From the NCBI GenBank assembly GCA_937132145.1, contig CAKZNY010000022.1, positions 1 through 10,537 on the forward strand: a stretch of 10,537 nt of DNA, given 5' to 3'. The notes below the pieces were generated by a model that was not told the DNA's origin, did no database searches, and saw only the letters and a program-made list of their open reading frames with translations. This DNA is from an uncultured Paracoccaceae bacterium. GTDB lineage: Bacteria; Pseudomonadota; Alphaproteobacteria; Rhodobacterales; Rhodobacteraceae. The position numbers and the translations under genes were made by a program. Shown piece by piece: positions 1 to 6,772 of this stretch; position 1 is the first letter of the stretch, and the number at the start of each line of letters is the position of its first letter.

Positions 1-613
1 GCCAATTGTTAAGCAGCGGAAAGGCGGCTTTGACACCGAAAGACAGGAAAATCAGCCATGTTCCCAGTGACCCGAGGGTCATGTTTTCAAACGTGATCGA
101 GCCGGTATCGCGGTAAACCAGCGCCGCCCCTGCCAGCAGGATAACGCCGGAGCCGATTTGGACAAGCAGATAGCGCATGCCGGTGTTAAAGGCGCCCTCG
201 GTGCGGCGTGCCCAGATCAGAAAGACGGAGGCAAGTGCGGTGCCTTCCCAGTAGAAAAACAGGGTTATCAGGTCGCCCGCAAAGACCGCGCCAATGGCAG
301 CACCTGCGTATACCAGCGCCGCGACTTGTTGAACTGTATCGCGCAAGTGCCATGCATAAAGGTTGCCAAGGAAGGCCGCGAGGGTGAATATCAGGGCAAA
401 CACGCGCGAGAGTTTATCGACGCGCATTAGCTCCAGAGTGAAGCCGAAGAACTCGACTTGGTTATATATACCTGCATCCAGATTCCAGACCTGATAGCCC
501 GCAACCAGCGGTACCAGCAGCATAAATGAACTGCGCATCGGCCCTTTGGGTATGGCGATCACCGCGATAGCTGCGGCGAAAAACAGGAAGGCTGTGGGGA
601 TTTGGTCAAGCAT
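1..613 (-). CDS. Third MnhD/NuoM-like proton-channel subunit of the antiporter (C-terminus off the left edge)
   Basis: This is the first 204 codons of a membrane protein of the proton-conducting NuoL/M/N/MrpA/MrpD superfamily; the gene continues beyond the left edge. The frame starts at ATG 613-611 and begins MLDQIPTAFLFFAAAIAVIA. The hallmarks are present: the conserved TM5 glutamate, E123 in LFFYWEGTAL, and the broken-helix lysine, K195 in GVKAAFPLLNNW. Its proline/asparagine context at 199-204 differs from the PLHLWLP or PFHRWLP of the two other channel proteins in the operon, so it is a distinct paralogue rather than a recent duplicate. The ATG overlaps the end of the upstream 114-residue gene by 8 bases, implying translational coupling. 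It may stand in for the N-terminal channel half of MrpA, but the length and C-terminal domains cannot be seen, so that role is inference. Confidence 0.88.
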   Translation of the reverse strand, partial: MLDQIPTAFLFFAAAIAVIAIPKGPMRSSFMLLVPLVAGYQVWNLDAGIYNQVEFFGFTLELMRVDKLSRVFALIFTLAAFLGNLYAWHLRDTVQQVAALVYAGAAIGAVFAGDLITLFFYWEGTALASVFLIWARRTEGAFNTGMRYLLVQIGSGVILLAGAALVYRDTGSITFENMTLGSLGTWLIFLSFGVKAAFPLLNNW

Positions 614-950
614 CGTGGTCAACCTTATCCAGCTGGTCTTCGGGGTAATCCTCGGTGTCTATGGCTTTGTCGCCGTAATAATCCTCGGGGCGTTTAATCA
701 GCACACGCAGGGTCTTTGCGATCAGGATCAGGACGATGAAGGCCACAAATCCTAGGATGCCATAAAACCCGGGGAGAGTCTCGATGTTGAAATTCCCGTA
801 TTTTTTATAGGTGAAATCTGCCAAAAACAGCAGGACGCAGCCCACCGCAAGGCCCCAGAAAATCTTGTTGGCGCTGCCGGGTTTATCGACCCACAGCATC
901 ATGCGCCCCAAAGCGGGGTAGTTGGCGGGGTTGTCTTTTTTCTTGCTCAT
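606..950 (-). CDS. Unknown two-helix membrane protein inside the antiporter operon
   Basis: The gene encodes 114 residues that I do not recognise as any Mrp subunit. The layout is a basic N-terminus (MSKKKDNPANYP), a first hydrophobic segment at about 32-45, a second at about 62-83 (FYGILGFVAFIVLILIAKTL), and a strongly acidic tail from about 88 onward (RPEDYYGDKAIDTEDYPEDQ). It lies 9 bases after the second channel gene and overlaps the third by 8 bases, so it is translated as part of the operon. A very good Shine-Dalgarno sequence, AGGAGAGG, stands 3 bases before ATG 950-948. The tight packing suggests an accessory or assembly subunit of the complex; that is inference from position only. 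Two helices followed by a charged cytoplasmic tail would fit a small structural subunit. Confidence 0.85.
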   Translation of the reverse strand: MSKKKDNPANYPALGRMMLWVDKPGSANKIFWGLAVGCVLLFLADFTYKKYGNFNIETLPGFYGILGFVAFIVLILIAKTLRVLIKRPEDYYGDKAIDTEDYPEDQLDKVDHDA

Positions 951-959
951 GACCTCTCC

Positions 960-2423
960 TTAATTCGCCGAAACGATTGGCGACAGGAATTCCTGCAACG
1001 CGCCCGCATAGAAAAACAATATGATCGTGCCGAGCGCCGTTATGGCGGGGGGCAGCCAGACCAGAAGCGGGGACTCGGATATTTTTGTCGGGCTGCCTTC
1101 GGGCAGGGGCGAGAAGAACCCGCGCCCGATGATGGGCAGCAAGTATGCCACGTTCAGCAGCGAGCTGACCATAAGCACCCCGATCATGATCCATTGGCCG
1201 GTGTCGGCGGCCCCGACGATCAGCAACCATTTGCTCCACGAGCCGCCAAGCGGGGGCAGGCCGATGATGGATAATGCGCCGATGAAAAACGCTGCGTACG
1301 TGATTGGCATGATCCGCCCGAGGCCGTTCATCTGGCTGATATTGGTCTTGTGGGTGGCAACATAGATTGAGCCTGCCGCCATGAACAACGTGATTTTACC
1401 CATGGCGTGCATGGCGATATGCATACCGCCACCAAGCGCGCCCATGGACGTGGCCAGCGCCATGCCCAGCGTGATGTAGGCAAGCTGGCTAATGGTCGAA
1501 TAGGCGAGGCGGGCTTTCAGGTTATCTTTGGTCATCGCAATGATCGAGGCGGCGATGATTGTATAGGCGGCCAGCCACATCAACCATTCCGACGCGCCGG
1601 TTTCCGCCAGAAAGTCGATGCCGAAGATGTAAATCCCGACCTTGAGCATGGTAAACACGCCCGCTTTCACCACCGCAACCGCGTGCAGCAGGGCGCTGAC
1701 GGGGGTGGGCGCAACCATCGCGGCGGGCAGCCAGCGGTGGAAGGGCATTAACGCCGCTTTACCGATCCCGAAGGCGTATAGGGCCAGCAGGACTGCGACG
1801 GCGGGGCCTGCGATGTACCCCTCAAGTATGCCGCCTTTGGTGAAGTCCAGCGTGCCGGTTATCGAATACGTCCAGATCAGGGCCAGCAATTGCAAAGCGA
1901 TGGAGGTGCCCAGCAGGATGCCCAGATAGGTTCGCGCCCCCCGAATAGCCTCGGGCGTGCCTTTGTGGGCCACCAGTGGATACGTGGACAGGGTTAAGAT
2001 TTCGTAAAATATAAACAGGGTGAACATGTTGGACGCAAACGCGATCCCCATCACCGCCGATATGGCCAGTGAGAAACTTGCGAAGAACCGCGCGTGGTTC
2101 TTCTCGTTATTGCCGCGCATATAGCCGATGCCATAGAGGTGCGTGATGATCCACAAGCCGGACGCGACGATGGCGAACAGCAGGCCGAGGGGCTCTACGC
2201 TGAAGGCGAAGTCAAGGCCGGGGAGGACCTCGAACAGAACCAGCGGCTCGGTTGTGCCGTTGCCTACATTGGACAGGATCGTCAGGACCATCAGGAAGGT
2301 GGCGACCGCGGCGGCCAGCGTAATTCCGTCGCGCAAATCGGCGCGGTTGCGGAACACAAGGTTCGCCACCGCAGCCCCTGCGGGGATCAGCATTGTTAGC
2401 AATATGGCGGTGTTGGTTTCCAT
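960..2423 (-). CDS. mnhD: Second MnhD/NuoM-like proton-channel subunit of the cation/proton antiporter
   Basis: The 487-residue polytopic membrane protein belongs to the proton-conducting NuoL/M/N/MrpD superfamily and is of usual full length (about 14 helices). Visible functional residues are the TM5 glutamate E141 in FIFYEILTLS, the broken-helix lysine K222 in GKAALMPFHRWLP followed by H229, the family signature APTPVSALLHA around 238-248 with H247, K253, the TM11-12 region with H335, H339 and K343, and K398 in GGSWSKWLL. These form the charged axis by which such subunits move protons. APTPVSALLHA is closer to NuoL/NuoM/MrpA than is the matching site in the 508-residue paralogue just upstream. 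The ATG at 2423-2421 follows the upstream stop by 9 bases, with GGGGCG as a weak ribosome site. It acts in the inner membrane as part of the antiporter; which ion it couples is not shown by sequence. Confidence 0.93.
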   Translation of the reverse strand: METNTAILLTMLIPAGAAVANLVFRNRADLRDGITLAAAVATFLMVLTILSNVGNGTTEPLVLFEVLPGLDFAFSVEPLGLLFAIVASGLWIITHLYGIGYMRGNNEKNHARFFASFSLAISAVMGIAFASNMFTLFIFYEILTLSTYPLVAHKGTPEAIRGARTYLGILLGTSIALQLLALIWTYSITGTLDFTKGGILEGYIAGPAVAVLLALYAFGIGKAALMPFHRWLPAAMVAPTPVSALLHAVAVVKAGVFTMLKVGIYIFGIDFLAETGASEWLMWLAAYTIIAASIIAMTKDNLKARLAYSTISQLAYITLGMALATSMGALGGGMHIAMHAMGKITLFMAAGSIYVATHKTNISQMNGLGRIMPITYAAFFIGALSIIGLPPLGGSWSKWLLIVGAADTGQWIMIGVLMVSSLLNVAYLLPIIGRGFFSPLPEGSPTKISESPLLVWLPPAITALGTIILFFYAGALQEFLSPIVSAN

Positions 2424-2432
2424 GCGCGCCCC

Positions 2433-3959
2433 CTAAAACATGCCCGCACTACCCGCAAGCAACCCTTGGGCTGCCGCGCGGGCGGCGGTTAGTGTGACGT
2501 CGGTGGCAAGGCCGAAATAGATACAGGACAGCGCCAGTATCCACATCGGGATCAGCATCGTAAGCGGCGCCTCTTTATAATTGGTTCCGGCGAGGGGGGC
2601 TTTTAGATAAAGCACCTCGAACACGCGCCAGACGTATATCACGGCAAGCAGCGACGACAGAACGATCAGTATCGAGACCGGCCACCAGCCTTTTTCGATT
2701 GTCGCCTCCACCAGCGTCCATTTGCTGATAAATCCCGCAGTGCCGGGCACGCCAATCAGGCTGAGGCCACCGATAACAATGGCAGCGCTCGTCCACGGCA
2801 TGGTTTTTCCCATCCCCTGAATGCGATTATAAAACGAGCCACCGGACCGCAGCACCAGAATACCGACCCCCATGAACAGGGTAGCTTTGGTGATGCCGTG
2901 GTTAAACAAATACACGACAGTAGCGGTCAGTCCGGTTTCCGTCAGAAGGCTGATGCCCAGCAGCATATACCCGATCTGGGCGATACTGGAATAGGCCAGC
3001 ATACGTTTGAAATCGGTTTGGAAAATCGCGATGAAGGAGGCGGCGAACATGGCGAGAATGGCGAAGGGCAGGATGATGAACTCTAACGTGTTCACCTCGA
3101 ACATGAATTTCGGCTGGAAAACCGAGAAGGTGAACCGGAGCAGCACATAAATCGCGACTTTGGTGGCGGTGGCTGCAAGAAAAACCGTAACGGCGGAGGG
3201 GGCAAATGTGTATGCCCTCGGCAGCCACAGGTGCAGCGGATAGATGGCGATCTTCAAACCCATACCAACCACGATAAACGCGAAGGCGGCGCGCACGGTG
3301 CGGTTTGCACCTTGATCGGCGATGCGATCCGCCAAGTCGGCCATATTCAGCGTACCTGTCGCCATGTAAAGCATGCCCAGACCGATAACGAAGAAGGTCG
3401 CGCCGATGGTGCCCATAATCAGGTAATCATAGGCGGCTGTCAGGGCGCGTTTATCGCGGTACGATCCCATAGCGATCAACACATACGTGGACAGCGACGA
3501 GATTTCGAGGAACACAAACACGTTGAACGCATCACCGGTAATGGTCACGCCCAGCAACCCTGTCAGGCACAGCATGAAGGCGGCGTAGAACAGGGTGTGG
3601 TGGCGCGCAGGGATCTCGGATTTTATGCTTTCGCGCGCATACGGCAACACAAGGGTGCTGATACCGCTGACCAGCAGTAACACGAAGGCATTGGCGGCAT
3701 CGACGCGGTATTCGATCCCCAGCGGGGGTGCCCAGCCGCCGATTTGATACGATATAATGCTACCATCAATCACCTGCATCAACAGCAGAATCGCGATGAC
3801 AAATGACACCGCGCTGGCGGTGAAGGCAATTGACCATGTTAGGCGACGGCTGCCGATCAGTACGATCAACGGGGCGCTGACCAGCGGCACGAGGACCTGC
3901 AACACCGGCAGGTGATCGTACAGCGTCATTGCAACGCGCGTGGTTTCAACAACCGCCAT
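2433..3959 (-). CDS. mnhD: MnhD: proton-channel subunit D of Na+/H+ antiporter
   Basis: The 508-residue polytopic protein is the closest of the three paralogues to canonical MrpD/MnhD. Diagnostic stretches are the TM5 glutamate E152 in FVFLEISSLSTYVL, K236 in GLKIAIYPLHLWLP followed by H243, APSAVTVFLAATATKVAIY at about 253-271 with K267, H354 and K358 in NHGITKATLF, and K413 in GFISKWTLVE. These are the conserved charged residues of the antiporter-like channel family. Its ATG (3959-3957) overlaps the TAA of mnhC in the arrangement TAATG, so translation is coupled. Ten residues of the N-terminus precede a second ATG (MTLYDHLPV) that could be the true start, but the coupled ATG is preferred because the later one lacks a ribosome site. 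It acts in the inner membrane, exchanging cations for protons together with MnhA-G-type partners. Confidence 0.94.
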   Translation of the reverse strand: MAVVETTRVAMTLYDHLPVLQVLVPLVSAPLIVLIGSRRLTWSIAFTASAVSFVIAILLLMQVIDGSIISYQIGGWAPPLGIEYRVDAANAFVLLLVSGISTLVLPYARESIKSEIPARHHTLFYAAFMLCLTGLLGVTITGDAFNVFVFLEISSLSTYVLIAMGSYRDKRALTAAYDYLIMGTIGATFFVIGLGMLYMATGTLNMADLADRIADQGANRTVRAAFAFIVVGMGLKIAIYPLHLWLPRAYTFAPSAVTVFLAATATKVAIYVLLRFTFSVFQPKFMFEVNTLEFIILPFAILAMFAASFIAIFQTDFKRMLAYSSIAQIGYMLLGISLLTETGLTATVVYLFNHGITKATLFMGVGILVLRSGGSFYNRIQGMGKTMPWTSAAIVIGGLSLIGVPGTAGFISKWTLVEATIEKGWWPVSILIVLSSLLAVIYVWRVFEVLYLKAPLAGTNYKEAPLTMLIPMWILALSCIYFGLATDVTLTAARAAAQGLLAGSAGMF

Positions 3960-4396
3960 TACGCCCGCCCACCCATGGAATCGCCGTGAATAGCGTTTTC
4001 AGCCAGCACGATGGCGCGTTCGATTTCAAGAATTTCGTCTTCCTCGATAGTGTTGAACTCTTCCTGAATACGCACGATCAACGCCAATCCAAGCGCCGTT
4101 GTCGAAATCCCCACAACAATCGCCGTCAGGATCAGAACATGGGGCAGGGGGTTGGAGTAGATCACGTTTGGATCAACCTCCATATCCAGCGGGAAAATCG
4201 GCGCGGTGCCACCCGTGATCTTGCCCGTGGAAATATAGAGCATGAAAACCGAGGTCTGGAAAATGTTCAGCCCGACGATCTTTTTTACGAGGTTGCCCTT
4301 GGCCACGACGATATAAAGCCCTGTCATCATCAGCACGCTAAACAGCCAATAGTTCATATGGCCGAGGATGTATTCTTGTGTCAGCTCGAAACCCAT
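3959..4396 (-). CDS. mnhC: MnhC: NuoK-like subunit C of Na+/H+ antiporter
   Basis: The 145-residue inner-membrane protein of the MrpC/NuoK family has three hydrophobic segments at about 16-32, 39-57 and 85-110. Family marks are GLNIFQTSVFMLYIS at 42-56 and NPLPHVLILTAIVVGIS at 82-98, the latter corresponding to the DPLPQALVLTAIVIG block of MrpC. The C-terminus (111-145) is a long acidic tail, QEEFNTIEEDEILEIE, longer than in typical MrpC. The start chosen is ATG 4396-4394, which shares one base with the mnhB stop (TGATG) and has GAGGAG 5 bases upstream; two in-frame GTG codons just before it (4402 and 4399) are possible but less likely. The protein is thought to help form the ion pathway between the channel subunits; this is from family knowledge of complex I and Mrp. 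Confidence 0.93.
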   Translation of the reverse strand: MGFELTQEYILGHMNYWLFSVLMMTGLYIVVAKGNLVKKIVGLNIFQTSVFMLYISTGKITGGTAPIFPLDMEVDPNVIYSNPLPHVLILTAIVVGISTTALGLALIVRIQEEFNTIEEDEILEIERAIVLAENAIHGDSMGGRA

Positions 4397-4836
4397 CACC
4401 ACTCCTCGTCGCTAAGTCTTGGGGGGCGGCCTGCGAAGGCGTAATAGATTGCCACCATCACGGCGGTGACCGTAATCCCGACGCCAAGCTCGACCGCGAG
4501 GATGCCGTAATGTTGGCCGCTTGACGGGTGCGAGGGCACGAATGCGTCGTAATCCAGAAAGCTGTACCCCAGAAACATGCTGAGCACGCCGGTGGCCGCA
4601 TAAAGCAACACACCCAACGCGACCAGTTTGTGCACCAGCCACGGCGGGAAAACCCGCTTCACGCTGTCCAGGCTGAAAACAATACCGTAAAGGATGAAGG
4701 CTACGGCCATAATCACGCCCGCCTGAAACCCGCCACCGGGGGAGAAGTCGCCGTGAAACTGGACGTAGAACGCGAACAGCATGATCGCGCCGACCAGAAT
4801 CTTGGTGATAACCCGTAAGATGAGGTGATGGCGCAT
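4396..4836 (-). CDS. mnhB: MnhB: subunit B of Na+/H+ antiporter
   Basis: The 146-residue membrane protein has the unmistakable MrpB/MnhB signature FHGDFSPGGGFQAGVIMA at about 27-44. Hydrophobic segments lie at roughly 9-26, 38-55, 68-90 and 110-133, as expected for a four-helix MrpB domain; the tail ends with the acidic LSDEEW. The ATG at 4836-4834 overlaps the stop of the upstream MbhDE-like gene by one base (TGATG), and the gene's own stop overlaps the mnhC start in the same way, so the three are translationally coupled. MrpB is an obligatory part of the hetero-oligomeric antiporter and also occurs as a domain in Mbh-type hydrogenases. No hydrogenase genes are visible here, so an antiporter role is preferred. 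Confidence 0.95.
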   Translation of the reverse strand: MRHHLILRVITKILVGAIMLFAFYVQFHGDFSPGGGFQAGVIMAVAFILYGIVFSLDSVKRVFPPWLVHKLVALGVLLYAATGVLSMFLGYSFLDYDAFVPSHPSSGQHYGILAVELGVGITVTAVMVAIYYAFAGRPPRLSDEEW

Positions 4837-5372
4837 CAGGTCTCTTCGCTTTCTTCATCGTCGTCATCGTCGCGACGACGGCGACGGCTAAATCCGCTGA
4901 TAAGCAGTAGGACGCCGATACCGGCTGTGAACACCACGGCGGTTTCGCCCAAGGTGTCATACCCACGATAGCTGGCAAGAATCGCCGTCACGACATTCGG
5001 AATATCGATTTCTTCCACACTGCGTTCCAGATAATCGGGGCCGACATGCGTTTGGGCAGGGGCATCGGGTGATCCGAAATTCGGCATGTCGAGCGTGCCG
5101 TAAATCAGCGCAGCACCCGTTACGAAAACCACAAACAACGGTATGATCGGCGAACGTTTGGTGGGTTTCTCGAAACGCGATGTCAGGGCCAGTGTTCCCA
5201 GCACCAGCACCGTCGAAATTCCCGCACCAACGGCAGCTTCGGTGAAGGCCACATCCACCGCGTCCAGTGTTACAAACAGCAAGGCTGACAACAGGCTAAA
5301 AACGCCAGACAGCATTGCAACCGCGAACAGGCTATGCATGCGCACGACCGCTATTGCGGTAAGGATCAGCAT
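4836..5372 (-). CDS. MrpA C-terminal-like subunit (MbhD+MbhE, DUF4040)
   Basis: This 178-residue protein corresponds to the C-terminal part of MrpA, which in membrane-bound hydrogenases is split into MbhD and MbhE. The first half (about 1-66) is the MbhD/DUF4040 domain with FTEAAVGAGISTVLVLGTLA at about 43-62. The second half carries the MbhE marks NVVTAILASYRGYDTLGETA at about 126-145, equivalent to the VILVDFRGFDTLGE block of MrpA, followed by a final helix and a very charged tail (RRRRRDDDDDEESEE). The ATG at 5372 is used here because it is the first normal start codon. However, it cuts the first helix short and has no ribosome site; the frame stays open upstream and reads IELFINFALFV, starting at ATA 5405-5403 with GGTAGG six bases before it. 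The true protein may be 11 residues longer. Its stop overlaps mnhB by one base. Confidence 0.92.
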   Translation of the reverse strand: MLILTAIAVVRMHSLFAVAMLSGVFSLLSALLFVTLDAVDVAFTEAAVGAGISTVLVLGTLALTSRFEKPTKRSPIIPLFVVFVTGAALIYGTLDMPNFGSPDAPAQTHVGPDYLERSVEEIDIPNVVTAILASYRGYDTLGETAVVFTAGIGVLLLISGFSRRRRRDDDDDEESEET

Positions 5373-5418
5373 AACAAAAAGCGCGAAGTTAATGAAAAGT
5401 TCTATGATACACCTACCG

Positions 5419-5796
5419 TTATTCTGAACTTGCCGGATCGGCGTCCGGTTTGGTTAACGGTTCGGGTTCTACACCTGTGAATCCCTTGGCCTCTTTAGGG
5501 CGCAACCCCGAGACAAGCGCTGCGTTTGCAATCGCATGGGTGGCGGTCGGGCCGGTTATAAACAAGAACACCCCGATGATGATCAGTTTTACCGTGATAA
5601 GCGTGAAGCCAGCCTGAATACTCATGCCCGTGAACAACAATATTACACCGGCGGAATCCGTGATCGAGATGGCGTGCAGGCGTGCCCAGAAGTCCGGAAA
5701 GCGTAATGTCCCAACCGCTCCGATGATAACGAAAAACGAGCCGGATAACATGAATGCCCAGCTGATAACTTCAACGATTGTAGCAAGGATGCTCAT
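5419..5796 (-). CDS. mnhG: MnhG: subunit G of Na+/H+ antiporter
   Basis: The 125-residue protein has three hydrophobic segments (about 5-29, 45-60 and 64-82) and the MrpG hallmarks GAVGTLRFPDFWARLHA at about 26-42 and TGPTATHAIANAAL at about 81-94. A hydrophilic tail of about 30 residues rich in Pro, Asp and Glu extends past the usual core. ATG 5796-5794 overlaps the mnhF stop (ATGA), so it is coupled to mnhF; AGAGGG lies upstream within mnhF. After its stop, 46 bases separate it from the first ATG of the next gene, the only gap of that size in the operon, which is one reason to suspect that the next gene starts earlier. MrpG is a small subunit of the antiporter complex in the inner membrane. 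Confidence 0.95.
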   Translation of the reverse strand: MSILATIVEVISWAFMLSGSFFVIIGAVGTLRFPDFWARLHAISITDSAGVILLFTGMSIQAGFTLITVKLIIIGVFLFITGPTATHAIANAALVSGLRPKEAKGFTGVEPEPLTKPDADPASSE

Positions 5797-6083
5797 TGCT
5801 CGGCACCCTCTTGGGGCGGCGGCGTGTCTCCAAGCGCGCGATACCGGAAAAACTTGAGAATGGCGATTGTGCCAACAAAGTTGATCAAAGCGTAAAGAAG
5901 GGCGATGTCCAGAAAATCGGGGCGCTCCGTCAGGAAACCGATAAGACCGATCAGCAAAACCGTGTGGGTGCCGAAGGAATTCACCGCAATCACGCGATCA
6001 TAAAGGGTAGGGCCACCATACAGGCGCACCAACACAAGGATCATGGCGATAAAAACCGCGATAATGGCAACGGCAAACATCAT
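5793..6083 (-). CDS. mnhF: MnhF: subunit F of Na+/H+ antiporter
   Basis: The 96-residue, three-helix protein (segments at about 4-20, 37-51 and 57-78) is of normal MrpF length. The family motif is RLYGGPTLYDRVIAVNS at 20-36 with D29 and R30, followed by FLDIALLYALINFVGTIAIL at 57-76, in which D59 is the conserved membrane acidic residue of MrpF. The ATG overlaps the mnhE stop codon (ATGATG over TGA), and its own stop overlaps the mnhG start. The order mnhE-mnhF-mnhG is the standard one for Mrp operons. It is an inner-membrane subunit; its precise contribution to ion movement is known only from family work. Confidence 0.95.
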   Translation of the reverse strand: MMFAVAIIAVFIAMILVLVRLYGGPTLYDRVIAVNSFGTHTVLLIGLIGFLTERPDFLDIALLYALINFVGTIAILKFFRYRALGDTPPPQEGAEQ

Positions 6084-6562
6084 GCGGATTTTGCCTTTTC
6101 ACAAGCGGTCACGCGACGATCCATATCGGCCAAGGCGGTCTTGTCGTCGGTGGTATATGCAACCGCATGAATCAAGAAATGCCCCGGCTCCGTCTCAATA
6201 GTAACTGTGCCGGGGGTCAGGGTGATGGAATTCGCGAAAATGACCTGCCCAAGGTCGGTTTTTTGTGTGTAAGGCACTGAAAACATATGCTGTTTGATGG
6301 GCATCGAGGGCGAAAGAATGATCTTGGTGACGATCCAGTTGGCCTTCGCTATTTCGCCCAGCAACCAGACATTATACCAAAGGAATGCCAGAGGTTTAAG
6401 CCGTATTTCAACGCGATCCCCGTCAATGGAGTCCATGCGGTTAATGATGAAAATAACGGCCAACGTCGAAATAACCCCGAGGCTAATCGTTATGGGTTTG
6501 TAAACGCCGGACAGAAGCAGCCAAAGCCCTAGAAAAACTATGATTGCTCCGATTATTCGCAC
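6080..6562 (-). CDS. mnhE: MnhE: subunit E of Na+/H+ antiporter, first gene of the operon
   Basis: The 160-residue MrpE family protein has two N-terminal membrane segments (about 3-20 and 24-41) and a soluble domain with the family signature FANSITLTPGTVTIETE at 109-125 and HAVAYTTDD at 132-140. The length matches the usual MrpE. The start is GTG (6562-6560) with the ribosome site AAGGG seven bases before it. It is the promoter-proximal gene of the operon; the likely promoter lies at 6675-6703, giving a leader of about 105 bases. The soluble domain is predicted to be cytoplasmic and the protein is needed for assembly or full activity of Mrp complexes in studied species. The E-F-G-first gene order, with the channel genes last, differs from the A-to-G order of Bacillus mrp operons. 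Confidence 0.95.
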   Translation of the reverse strand: MRIIGAIIVFLGLWLLLSGVYKPITISLGVISTLAVIFIINRMDSIDGDRVEIRLKPLAFLWYNVWLLGEIAKANWIVTKIILSPSMPIKQHMFSVPYTQKTDLGQVIFANSITLTPGTVTIETEPGHFLIHAVAYTTDDKTALADMDRRVTACEKAKSA

Positions 6563-6772
6563 CGTATTTCCCTTGCTCTGATTTGGACGTAGCCTCTAGA
6601 TAGGTACCAAATTCTGCCGCACAATAGTTATCACACCATATGCTTGAACCCTTCAGGGAACGCAACCGGTTTGCATTATATTTGGTGGTGTGTTTGTTAG
6701 CAAATTGTTGATACAAGTTAGGATAAGCTGCGGGAACGCGGCAAACGCGCCCTTAAATAGTATGAGCCCAGA
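6563..6772. other. Divergent intergenic region between mnhE and kpsT
   Basis: This 210-base AT-richer stretch separates the two divergent operons and holds no gene. It contains the mnh promoter on the minus strand. On the plus strand, TTGATA (6708-6713) and AT-rich patches near 6753-6763 are the only hints for a kpsT promoter, and none has a well-spaced partner box. No clear ribosome site stands before the kpsT ATG. Confidence 0.6.
6675..6703 (-). promoter_or_regulatory. Sigma-70 type promoter for the mnh operon
   Basis: On the minus strand, TTGCTA (6703-6698, four of six matches to TTGACA, including TTG) is followed by a 17-base spacer and a perfect TATAAT (6680-6675). The spacing is optimal. 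Transcription would start near 6668 and give a leader of about 105 bases before the mnhE GTG. It is the only strong promoter-like pattern seen in the divergent intergenic region. Confidence 0.6.

Noticed and set aside
3231..3680. 149-residue plus-strand frame opposite mnhD
   Set aside because: It is antisense to a clearly conserved channel gene, rich in His and Gln as expected for the complement of membrane-protein codons, and has no family resemblance.
4397..4402. GTG starts for mnhC two codons earlier
   Set aside because: ATG 4396-4394 has GAGGAG at a 5-base distance and the TGATG overlap with mnhB that also occurs at the mnhB start.
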